A DNA stretch of 64,000 nucleotides from Rathayibacter sp. VKM Ac-2759. Lineage in GTDB: Bacteria > Actinomycetota > Actinomycetes > Actinomycetales > Microbacteriaceae. The stretch covers positions 3,782,001 to 3,846,000 of the forward strand of contig NZ_CP047176.1 in the NCBI RefSeq assembly GCF_009834225.1. The letters run 5' to 3'. A program made the position numbers and the translations under genes. This document shows, piece after piece, positions 52,922 through 59,880 of the stretch (positions within the stretch are counted from its first letter, which is position 1; every line of letters begins with the position of its first letter). The notes beneath the pieces are model-generated. The model saw only the letters and a list, made by a program, of their open reading frames with translations. It did not search any database and was not told where the DNA came from.

Positions 52922-53791
52922 TCAGCCCTCGCCCGCCGCAGCGTACGACGCATCGCGCCGCAGCCTCCGCGAGCGCACGTAGTCGGTCAGCACGTGCTCC
53001 GGAGGCGCCTCGCCTCCCGCGAGCAGCGCGCGGGCCGTCGCCAGCCTCGCCCGCCTGATCTCGCCGAACACCGTCGTCCCGTGCCGCGCGAAGACCCTCT
53101 GCAGCGTGCGCTTGGGCACCCGCAGCAGCACGCTGAGCGCGTGCACCGACAGCCCGGGATCGGCCGACCTCGCGGCGATGAGCGCGCGGGCGGTGTCGAA
53201 CACGTCCTCCCCCTCGTCCCGCGGCAACGACGTCAGGACGAGGGCTCCCGCGAGCTGCTCGAGGGTGGCGCAGAACAGCGGGAAGGCCGGTGTCTCGGGG
53301 TCGGGACGCGCGCCGAAGACCGCGTTGGTCGTCGAGACCAGGATCCGCCGGGTCGCGGCATCGGCGGTGGCACCGAGCGCACCGTCGCGCTCGGGGGCCG
53401 CGATCAGGGGCCGAGCGAGTTCGATCTCGATGCGAGCGGTCCGCGCCTGGGTCACCAGCGTGTACGCGGTCTCGCGGCGGAGGAACGCGACCTCGCCCCT
53501 GCCGACCCGCACCTCGGCCGCAGCCGGGTCGTCGGACAGCACCGTCACCGCGCCGTCGAGGGGGATCAGCATGCGGATGCCCGTGCCTGCACACGGACGC
53601 CGGGTGAAGCGGCCGGGCGTGTGCCAGATCCGCAGAGCCTCGAGCCCGTCGTGACGCAGCACGTCGGCCACGATCCGCAGCGGAGCGGACGGGCGGCACC
53701 GGACGCCGACCTCTCCGAGCCAGGCCGCGGCCGCGAGATCCCTGTGCTCCACCCTGCGAACGAACGACGGCCTCTCGCTGACGACTCCCAT
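52922..53791 (-). CDS. AraC-like transcriptional regulator, paralogue B
   Basis: A 289-residue paralogue of the 3792 regulator. The sensor part (GIRMLIPLDGAVTVLSDDPA, GRGEVAFLRRETAYTLV) and the helix-turn-helix (GLSVHALSVLLRVPKRTLQR, then VFARHGTTVFGEIRRARLAT) match over their whole length. The second helix-turn-helix is again weak (DYVRSRRLRRDAS). Divergent from paralogue C at 54075 across a 283-bp region with palindromes. Confidence 0.82.
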   Translation of the reverse strand: MGVVSERPSFVRRVEHRDLAAAAWLGEVGVRCRPSAPLRIVADVLRHDGLEALRIWHTPGRFTRRPCAGTGIRMLIPLDGAVTVLSDDPAAAEVRVGRGEVAFLRRETAYTLVTQARTARIEIELARPLIAAPERDGALGATADAATRRILVSTTNAVFGARPDPETPAFPLFCATLEQLAGALVLTSLPRDEGEDVFDTARALIAARSADPGLSVHALSVLLRVPKRTLQRVFARHGTTVFGEIRRARLATARALLAGGEAPPEHVLTDYVRSRRLRRDASYAAAGEG

Positions 53792-53809
53792 GACGACTCC
53801 CTGCTGTCC

Positions 53810-53837
53810 GTGTTGCGTCATTCGGGTGACACAACAC
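53810..53837. promoter_or_regulatory. GTGTTGCGTCA-N6-TGACACAACAC palindrome
   Basis: The 11-nt arms match at 10 positions. It lies 19 nt upstream of the paralogue-B start on the minus strand and includes ATTCGGGTGA (53820-53829), which is also found at 3689-3698 upstream of paralogue A. A site for autoregulation by these AraC-like proteins is likely. Confidence 0.55.
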
Positions 53838-54074
53838 GCCCAGGGTGAGGGCGGGTGGGAGGCCCGCTGTCGCGATTCACCCCTCCGTCCGGCGATTTCA
53901 CCCACCACCGGGACGGAGGTGACCGGCCGGGTCGCGCACGACCGCTCCGCCCCGCCGCCGGGTCCGCAGCCGATCGGCCACCGCCGCCAGCACTTCGTGC
54001 CAGCACGGAGACGCGTCGCCAGACGCGTGTTACCTGGCAGGTGCGCACCCGAGCGCTGAACCGGAGGCTCGCCC
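53838..54074. other. divergent region between two AraC-like genes
   Basis: Contains GATTTCACCC at 53894-53903, the complement of GGGTGAAATC seen at 3693-3702 upstream of paralogue A, bracketed by TCCGTCC/GGACGGA. GGAGG at 54063-54067 is the ribosome-binding site for the 54075 gene. No gene is seen in between. Confidence 0.45.
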
Positions 54075-54950
54075 ATGCCCTCTCCGAATCCGCCCGTCTC
54101 CTCCGTGCGGGGTCTCTCCCTGCAGGGTCCGCCCGTCGTCGACTGGTTCGCCGGGCGGAGCGCGTCGATCACCTCGCCGTCACGGCTCCAGCTCTTCGCC
54201 GACGAGATCGCCGCCGACGGATTCCGCCTCGGCCGCGTCTGGACCTCCGCCGCCCGGATCGACGTCGACGCGCATCCGCTGCTGACCAGACTGCTCTTCC
54301 AGGTCGACGGCGACACCGGTCTGCTCCTGGGCGGGCGGCCTGGCACCTTCTCCGCCGGCGATGTCGCGGTGATCCCGCCCGGCACGCCCTTCACCCTGCG
54401 CTCGGAGGAGGGGACCGCGCGCTACGAGATCGAGGTCCGGCTCTCGGGGGTCCCCGACCCGGTGCTGGCGGCGATCGGCGAGGGACTCGTCCTGCGGACC
54501 CCCGATTCCGTGCTGCGCACCGTGTTCCTGTCGACCGCGACCGAGGCGCTGAACTCCGACGTGCAGGTCACCGACCCCGGCTTCGCCAGCTTCCGCATCG
54601 CGATGGCGCACCTGGCGATCGGCTTCCTCATCGGCGAGCTCGACGGCGAGCCCCGCTCGCGCCTGTCCGATCTGCGCCGCCGGGCGGATGAGATCATCGC
54701 CGACCGGGCGGCCGACCCCGACTTCGGCGTCGCCGCCCTCGCCCTCGAGCTCGGCGTCTCGAGGGACTACCTCTTCCGGATCTACCGCGCGACGGGCACG
54801 ACGCCCGGCAACGAGCTGCGCGCCGTCCGCGTGGCTCTGGCCGCCAGCCACCCCGGTGCGCAGGCCGAGGTCGCGCGGCTGGCGGGCTTCCGGAACGTGA
54901 AGGCGCTGCGGCGGGCCGCGGAGGCGGTCGCCCTCGCCTCGGCCAGATAG
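54075..54950 (+). CDS. AraC-like transcriptional regulator, paralogue C
   Basis: A 291-residue protein with the same layout as paralogues A and B but more diverged: cupin-like part LLFQVDGDTGLLLGGRPGTF and GDVAVIPPGTPFTLRSEEGT; helix-turn-helix FGVAALALELGVSRDYLFRI, then YRATGTTPGNELRAVRVALA and VARLAGFRNVKALRRAA. The N-terminus (VVDWFAGRSASITSPSRLQL, FRLGRVWTSAARIDV) parallels the other two. It is followed after 111 bp by the exported repeat-protein gene, which may be its target. Confidence 0.78.
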   Translation: MPSPNPPVSSVRGLSLQGPPVVDWFAGRSASITSPSRLQLFADEIAADGFRLGRVWTSAARIDVDAHPLLTRLLFQVDGDTGLLLGGRPGTFSAGDVAVIPPGTPFTLRSEEGTARYEIEVRLSGVPDPVLAAIGEGLVLRTPDSVLRTVFLSTATEALNSDVQVTDPGFASFRIAMAHLAIGFLIGELDGEPRSRLSDLRRRADEIIADRAADPDFGVAALALELGVSRDYLFRIYRATGTTPGNELRAVRVALAASHPGAQAEVARLAGFRNVKALRRAAEAVALASAR

Positions 54951-55061
54951 TTGCGGCCGCCGACCCACATGGTCGACAGATCGGCGGCTGCGCTTTGCTC
55001 GGATCCGAGCGGACCTCAGCATCGGTTACGGCACACCTGCCCCCGACCGAAAGAGATCACG

Positions 55062-56549
55062 ATGACCGATCGATCACCCGACTCCTCGACCTCGAGCAGC
55101 TTCCGCACGACCCCCGGCGAGGTCCAGCGCCGCACCCTGGTGCAGGGCGCCGCCTGGACGATCCCCGTCGTCGCCGTCGCCACCGGCGCCCCGTTCGCGG
55201 CGGCCTCGGGGACCCCGACGCTCGCGTTCGTCAACGGACCGTACGCTGCGACCGCCTGCCAGCCGCTGGGGTCCGTCATCCTCGAGGCGACCACCGATGG
55301 CACGACACCCGCAGTCAACGAGACAGTGATGGTCACGCCTCCGGCAGGGTTCACGTGGTCGGATGACGGGACGAGCGCTCCTCGCCCGTTCCAGACCGAC
55401 GCCACTGGGCAGGTCACGGTGACCGGGCTGACGGCAGGTCCGTCGAACGGCTCCTACGCCCTCAGCGCATCGACCTCGTCAGCATCCGACAGCGCCTCCG
55501 TCGTCGTCACAGGAGCGACGAGCAAGATCTACCAGGCTGCGCTCGGCGGCGGAACCGCCCTCCCCGCCACCCTCCCCGCCGGAGTCACCGTCAAGGACAT
55601 CCAGTCCGCTTACGACCCCACCACCGGCTTCGTCTTCGTCGCCGTCCTCGGAAGCGACGGAAAGGTGTACCGCACCAACTCCAGCGTCGGCTACTCCAGC
55701 TACAACGTCGTCTCACCCGCCGGCACCACCGCCTTCACCATCAGCTCCGACCAAGGCACGTTCACCACCGACGGCACCACCGTCTACCAGGCTGGACTCG
55801 GTGGCGGAACCGCGCTCCCCGCCACGCTCCCCGCCGGAGTCACCGCAACCGACATCCAGTCGGCAGTAGACCCCTCCACCGGCTTCGTCTTCGTCGCCGT
55901 CCTCGGAAGCGACGGAAAGGTCTACCGCACCAACTCCAGCGTCGGCTACTCCAGCTACAACGTCGTCTCACCCGCCGGCACCACCGCCTTCACCATCAGC
56001 TCCGACCAAGGCACGTTCACCACCGACGGCACCACCGTCTACCAGGCTGGACTCGGTGGCGGAACCGCGCTCCCCGCCACGCTCCCCGCCGGAGTCACCG
56101 CAACCGACATCCAGTCGGCAGTAGACCCCTCCACCGGCTTCGTCTTCGTCGCCGTCCTCGGAAGCGACGGAAAGGTCTACCGCACCAACTCCAGCACCGG
56201 CTACTCCAGCTACAACGTCGTCTCACCCGCCGGCACCACCGCCTTCACCGTCAGCTCCGACCAAGGCACGTTCACCACCGACGGCACCACCGTCTACCAG
56301 GCCGGGCTCGGAGGCGGAACCGCCCTCCCCGCCACCCTCCCCGCCGGAGTCACCGTCAAGGACATCCAGTCCGCGTACGACCCCACCACCGGCTTCGTCT
56401 TCGTCGCCGTCCTCGGAAGCGACGGAAAGGTCTACCGCACCAACTCCAGCACCGGATACTCCCAGTTCAACGTCGTCTCACCCGCCGGCACCACCGCCTT
56501 CACCATCAGCTCCGACGCCGGTACCTTCGCCGCAGTCGAAGCCTGCTAG
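55062..56549 (+). CDS. exported protein of four near-identical 85-residue repeats
   Basis: A 495-residue protein. Residues about 22-50 hold a twin-arginine-like export signal (RRTLVQGAAWTIPVVAVATG, then APFAAAS). Residues about 55-155 form an Ig-like/Big_1 domain (VNGPYAATACQPLGSVILEA, MVTPPAGFTWSDDG). Residues about 156-495 are four 85-residue repeats with a beta-rich pattern (FVFVAVLGSDGKVYRTNSS, YNVVSPAGTTAFTISSD), ending in a lone Cys (AAVEAC). Strand pattern suggests a beta-propeller-like or solenoid fold. No anchor is seen. Function unknown; AraC-like genes precede it and a terminator follows. Confidence 0.82.
   Translation: MTDRSPDSSTSSSFRTTPGEVQRRTLVQGAAWTIPVVAVATGAPFAAASGTPTLAFVNGPYAATACQPLGSVILEATTDGTTPAVNETVMVTPPAGFTWSDDGTSAPRPFQTDATGQVTVTGLTAGPSNGSYALSASTSSASDSASVVVTGATSKIYQAALGGGTALPATLPAGVTVKDIQSAYDPTTGFVFVAVLGSDGKVYRTNSSVGYSSYNVVSPAGTTAFTISSDQGTFTTDGTTVYQAGLGGGTALPATLPAGVTATDIQSAVDPSTGFVFVAVLGSDGKVYRTNSSVGYSSYNVVSPAGTTAFTISSDQGTFTTDGTTVYQAGLGGGTALPATLPAGVTATDIQSAVDPSTGFVFVAVLGSDGKVYRTNSSTGYSSYNVVSPAGTTAFTVSSDQGTFTTDGTTVYQAGLGGGTALPATLPAGVTVKDIQSAYDPTTGFVFVAVLGSDGKVYRTNSSTGYSQFNVVSPAGTTAFTISSDAGTFAAVEAC
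55527..56546 (+). repeat. four tandem 255-bp coding repeats
   Basis: Units begin at 55527, 55782, 56037 and 56292, each exactly 255 nt, and are near-identical at DNA level including silent sites. Units 2 and 3 share ATDIQSAVDPS, while units 1 and 4 share VKDIQSAYDPT, an A-B-B-A arrangement. Long identical blocks imply recent duplication or ongoing conversion. Confidence 0.92.
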
Positions 56550-56555
56550 ACCCCG

Positions 56556-56598
56556 GCTGGTCCGAGGGCCAGAGGAGAACGCCTGCCCTCGGACCAGC
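56556..56598 (+). terminator. perfect 14-bp hairpin after the repeat-protein gene
   Basis: GCTGGTCCGAGGGC (56556-56569) pairs perfectly with GCCCTCGGACCAGC (56585-56598), 6 nt after the TAG stop. Confidence 0.8.
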
Positions 56599-56719
56599 TC
56601 ATCTCGCCCTACCGCTTCGACCCGATCCCCTTCTCCACCGCGGATCCGGTGATCAGCAAGGCTCACCGCAGAAGTCACTGCAAGACATCACAGACGCTCA
56701 CGTCTGCGAGGCTTCAGCG

Positions 56720-57799
56720 ATGAGCGCCGATCGCACTCCCGAGCCTCGCGACCCGTCGCCGCCCCAGTTCGCCGATCCGCGGCGGATCGGGGCGGTCGTC
56801 GGGCTGGCGGGCGCGGGGGTCTTCGTCTTCTCGTACACGCCCGGGTTCGTCGATCCGCTCTCGATCGGAGTCCGGCTCGTCACGGTCGCGGCGATCGGCA
56901 CGGCGCTGTGGCTGCTGTTCGCGCGTCCTCGGTTCCTGGGGCGGTTCACGCCTCCGCCGCGGTCGCGGATCGTGGTCTACGTCTGCTGCGTCGTCGCCGA
57001 GTTCGCAGTCATCGCGATCGGGAGCAGGCTGCTCGAGTCGGCGGGGCGGATCGAGCTCCGGCCCGCCCTCATCGCGGCGGTCGTCGGGCTGCACTTCCTC
57101 CCCTTCGCGTGGGCGTTCGCGGAGCGCATGTTCGTCCTGCTCGGGACGGCCCTCGTCGTCCTCGGCGGCGCGGGCCTGCTGCTCGCGGACGGCAGCGCGG
57201 CCCGTGGAGCCGCCGTCGCCTCGGGAGTCGTGATGGCGCTGATCCTGGTCGCCTACGCCGCGGGCGCGTTCGCGCCGAGCGCTCGTCGCCGCGCGAGCCG
57301 AGGAATCGATCCGTCACGAGCGGTCGCCGACCGCGGATCGAGGCGACCGTTCGTGACGGATCGGATGTGCGGCGGCCGGGAGTCCGCTATCCGGTGGGAC
57401 CGTGCCCCGCAAGCCCGAGCGGCGCCGGTGGAGCGTGAACACAATGGAGGGATGAAGCAGCTGACCTACGCCTCCAAGAGCTTCGTCACCACCGACGCCG
57501 TGACCGAGGCGCTCCTCGACCTGGTGACGGCGATCGACCGGCAGGAGCACTCGGAGGCGGTGACCGTCCCCGCGTTCACGGAGGACGGGCGGCTGGTCGA
57601 GACGATGATGACCCTCGACGCGAGCAGCGAGATCGTCGCGATCCCCGTCGACGTGGACGTCGCGGACGAGGACGCCTCGAAGGCGGCCCTCGACGCGGCG
57701 ATCGACGACATCCGCTCGCGCATCAAGAGCAACCGGCCGACGATCGCGCGCCCGGTCATCGACGAGGACCCGGAGCCGTACAACTACGAAGAGTTCTGA
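56720..57799 (+). CDS. open frame joining a multi-helix membrane protein to a soluble domain
   Basis: A single 359-codon frame. Residues 1-195 encode a membrane protein with about six helices (RIGAVVGLAGAGVFVFSYTP; VVYVCCVVAEFAVIAIGSRL; FVLLGTALVVLGGAGLLLAD; ASGVVMALILVAYAAGAF). Residues about 196-244 are Arg-rich and coincide with a strong hairpin at 57308-57362, reading like intergenic DNA. From residue 245 (57452) a well-behaved soluble protein begins. The likeliest history is two genes whose spacer contains no stop in this frame, perhaps after loss of the first gene's stop; a true fusion is possible. Confidence 0.6.
   Translation: MSADRTPEPRDPSPPQFADPRRIGAVVGLAGAGVFVFSYTPGFVDPLSIGVRLVTVAAIGTALWLLFARPRFLGRFTPPPRSRIVVYVCCVVAEFAVIAIGSRLLESAGRIELRPALIAAVVGLHFLPFAWAFAERMFVLLGTALVVLGGAGLLLADGSAARGAAVASGVVMALILVAYAAGAFAPSARRRASRGIDPSRAVADRGSRRPFVTDRMCGGRESAIRWDRAPQARAAPVEREHNGGMKQLTYASKSFVTTDAVTEALLDLVTAIDRQEHSEAVTVPAFTEDGRLVETMMTLDASSEIVAIPVDVDVADEDASKAALDAAIDDIRSRIKSNRPTIARPVIDEDPEPYNYEEF
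57308..57362. terminator. hairpin with GATCCGTCAC arms inside the joined frame
   Basis: The arms 57308-57328 and 57342-57362 (GGCGACCGTTCGTGACGGAT) are complementary at all but one of 21 positions with a 13-nt loop. Its placement exactly where the membrane protein should end supports a former or actual gene boundary. Confidence 0.65.
57452..57799 (+). CDS. small soluble protein, unknown (3' part of joined frame)
   Basis: If translated on its own, ATG 57452 gives a 115-residue protein: MKQLTYASKSFVTTDAVTEA, LLDLVTAIDRQEHSEAVTVP, then IVAIPVDVDVADEDASKAAL and an acidic end (VIDEDPEPYNYEEF). GGAGG at 57446-57450 is only one base from the ATG, so GTG 57428 in the same frame is an alternative. 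No family recognised. A terminator follows immediately. Confidence 0.6.
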   Translation: MKQLTYASKSFVTTDAVTEALLDLVTAIDRQEHSEAVTVPAFTEDGRLVETMMTLDASSEIVAIPVDVDVADEDASKAALDAAIDDIRSRIKSNRPTIARPVIDEDPEPYNYEEF

Positions 57800-57804
57800 G
57801 CCGC

Positions 57805-57836
57805 GACGGCCGGTCGCCGGCCGCGCGGCGGCCGTC
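57805..57836. terminator. GACGGCCG/CGGCCGTC hairpin between convergent genes
   Basis: An 8-bp perfect outer stem with an internal GGCCGG/CCGGCC-type fold in the 35-bp gap between the 57799 stop and the amidohydrolase stop. Confidence 0.5.
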
Positions 57837-59094
57837 AGAAGCGCGCGTCGAGGTCCTTGAGCACGCGGCCCGACTGCAGCACCGCGCGCACGGCGGTGGG
57901 GTCGGCGAGGGCGCCGAGGTCGGCCAGCGGGTCGACGCTCGTCACGACGAGGTCGGCGAGCTTGCCCGCCTCCACCGAGCCGAGGTGGGAGTCGAGACCG
58001 AGCAGGCGGGCGCCTCCGAGCGTTCCCGCGCGCACCGCCTCCAGGGGCGACAGCCCGACGCCGACCAGCTGCTGCAGCTCGGCGAGGTTGTGCCCGTGCG
58101 GATGCACGCCCGCGTCGGTCCCCAGCGCCACCGGGACGCCCGCCGCGACGGCGCGGCACACCGAGTCGAGGCCGCGCTCCTTCAGCAGCTCGCGCTGACG
58201 CATCCGCTCGGGGGTCGTGGTCGCCGGGTCGAACTCGCGCACCAGGATGCTCAGCGTCGGCACGAGCACCGTGCCGAGCTCGAGCATCAGCGCGATCGTC
58301 TCGTCGCTCAGGTCGTAGCCGTGCTCGATGCTCGCGGCGCCTCCGAGCACGGCGGCGCGCGCCGCGGCGTCCGAGAGGGCGTGCGCGGTGATCGGCCGGC
58401 CGCCGCGCTCGGCGAGCAGGCGGGCGATGAGGCTCACCTGCTCCTGGGTCACCCCGACGTCGCGCGCGTCATCGGTCGGCGAGCCGAGGCCGCCCGAGGT
58501 CGCGACCTTGATGACGTCGGCGCCCGTCCGCACGAGCGTGCGCACCATCCGCACCACGTCCTCGTCGGTGTCCACGACGCCGGCGGGCGGCATGCCCGGG
58601 CGCACCGCCCAGGCGGGCAGCGTGCCGTTGCGGTAGTGCGGATCGGCGTGGCCGCCCGTCGGCGAGAGCATCGCGATCGCGACGTGCAGGCGCGGGCCGT
58701 CGACGGCGCCGCGGGCGATCGCCTCGCGGTAGCCGGGCGAGAGGCCGTCGAGGTCGCGCGCGGTCGTCACGCCCGCGTCGAGAGTGCGGCGGAGGAGGCC
58801 TGCGATCTCGAGGACGTCCTCCTCCGCGAAGCGCTCGCGCGCCGCCTCCGGAGCCACGGGCACCATCGCGAGGTGCACGTGCGCATCGACGAAGCCGGGC
58901 AGGAGGAACGCACCGCTCAGGTCGACCGCCTCGGTGTCGAGGGGCCGCCGGGGGCCGGCGTAGGCGATCACTCCGTCGCGGATCTCGACCTCGGCATCGA
59001 CGAGAGGAGCGGCTCCGGTGCCGTCGACGAGGGTCGCACCGACGAGTCGGAGGGTCCCGTCGGCGCGGGGAGTGAGCGGCAGGCGTGCGGTCAT
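57835..59094 (-). CDS. metal-dependent amidohydrolase, prolidase/imidazolonepropionase-like
   Basis: A 419-residue amidohydrolase-superfamily enzyme. Metal ligands: H-x-H in FVDAHVHLAM, the bridging Lys in VIKVATSGG, His in ITAHALSD and EHGYDLSD, and Asp in ALGTDAGVHPHGHN. The pattern matches actinobacterial Xaa-Pro-dipeptidase-like enzymes (COG1228). It follows the oligopeptide-type ABC genes, 21 nt downstream of the last, so it probably cleaves a dipeptide-like or cyclic substrate brought in by that transporter. No signal peptide. Confidence 0.87.
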   Translation of the reverse strand: MTARLPLTPRADGTLRLVGATLVDGTGAAPLVDAEVEIRDGVIAYAGPRRPLDTEAVDLSGAFLLPGFVDAHVHLAMVPVAPEAARERFAEEDVLEIAGLLRRTLDAGVTTARDLDGLSPGYREAIARGAVDGPRLHVAIAMLSPTGGHADPHYRNGTLPAWAVRPGMPPAGVVDTDEDVVRMVRTLVRTGADVIKVATSGGLGSPTDDARDVGVTQEQVSLIARLLAERGGRPITAHALSDAAARAAVLGGAASIEHGYDLSDETIALMLELGTVLVPTLSILVREFDPATTTPERMRQRELLKERGLDSVCRAVAAGVPVALGTDAGVHPHGHNLAELQQLVGVGLSPLEAVRAGTLGGARLLGLDSHLGSVEAGKLADLVVTSVDPLADLGALADPTAVRAVLQSGRVLKDLDARF

Positions 59095-59115
59095 GGTGGA
59101 GTCCTCCTGGGGAGC

Positions 59116-59880
59116 TCAGCTCGCGAGGCTGAACCCGGGCGAGCCGGGGTCGGCGTCGAGGAGCCGCTGGGTGTACCAGTGCTGCGGGTCGGCGTAGATC
59201 TGCGAGACCGGGCCGGATTCGACGACCCGCCCCTGGTAGAGCACGACGACCTCGTCGCTCACCCGCTGCACGACGGCGAGGTTGTGCGAGATGAACATCA
59301 TCGTCAGCCCGAGCGACTCCTTGATCCCGGCGAGCAGGTCGAGGATCTGCCCCTGCACCGACACGTCGAGCGCCGAGGTGATCTCGTCGGCGATCACGAA
59401 GGTCGGGTCGATGATGAGCCCGCGGGCGATCGCGACCCTCTGGCGCTGACCGCCCGAGAACTCGTGCGGGAAGCGGTGCCGCATGTCGGCGGTGAGGCCG
59501 ACGCGCTCGAGCCACTCGACGATCAGCTCCTCGTGGGTGGCGACGCGCGAGCGGACGGGGTCGATCGCCTCCGCGAGGGTCTGGGCGATGGTGCGCCGGG
59601 GCGACAGCGACGAGTACGGGTCCTGCGGGATCATCTGCGTGCGGCGCCGGTAGCCGTGCAGGGTCCGGCGGTCGGCGCGGACGACGTCGACGCCGTCGAC
59701 GCTCGCGCGTCCCGACTCCGCCTTCACCGAGCCGACGAGCACCTTGGCCAGCGTCGACTTGCCCGAGCCCGACTCGCCCACGACGCCGACCGTGCGGCCG
59801 CGCTCGACGCTCACGTCGACTCCGTGGAGCACGCGGACGTGCCCGAACGAGACGTCGAGGCCCTGCACGTCGATCATCAC
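59116..59880 (-). CDS. ABC transporter ATP-binding protein, OppF/DppF type
   Basis: A 254-residue ATPase: Walker A GESGSGKSTLAK, Q-loop in TQMIPQDPYSSLSPR, signature FSGGQRQRVAIARG, Walker B VIADEITSALDVSVQ and switch His in MMFISHNLAVV. The C-terminal DPQHWYTQRLLDADPG tail resembles oligopeptide/dipeptide ATPases. It overlaps the permease-ATPase gene (ATGA) and pairs with that second ATPase domain. Confidence 0.92.
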   Translation of the reverse strand: MMIDVQGLDVSFGHVRVLHGVDVSVERGRTVGVVGESGSGKSTLAKVLVGSVKAESGRASVDGVDVVRADRRTLHGYRRRTQMIPQDPYSSLSPRRTIAQTLAEAIDPVRSRVATHEELIVEWLERVGLTADMRHRFPHEFSGGQRQRVAIARGLIIDPTFVIADEITSALDVSVQGQILDLLAGIKESLGLTMMFISHNLAVVQRVSDEVVVLYQGRVVESGPVSQIYADPQHWYTQRLLDADPGSPGFSLAS

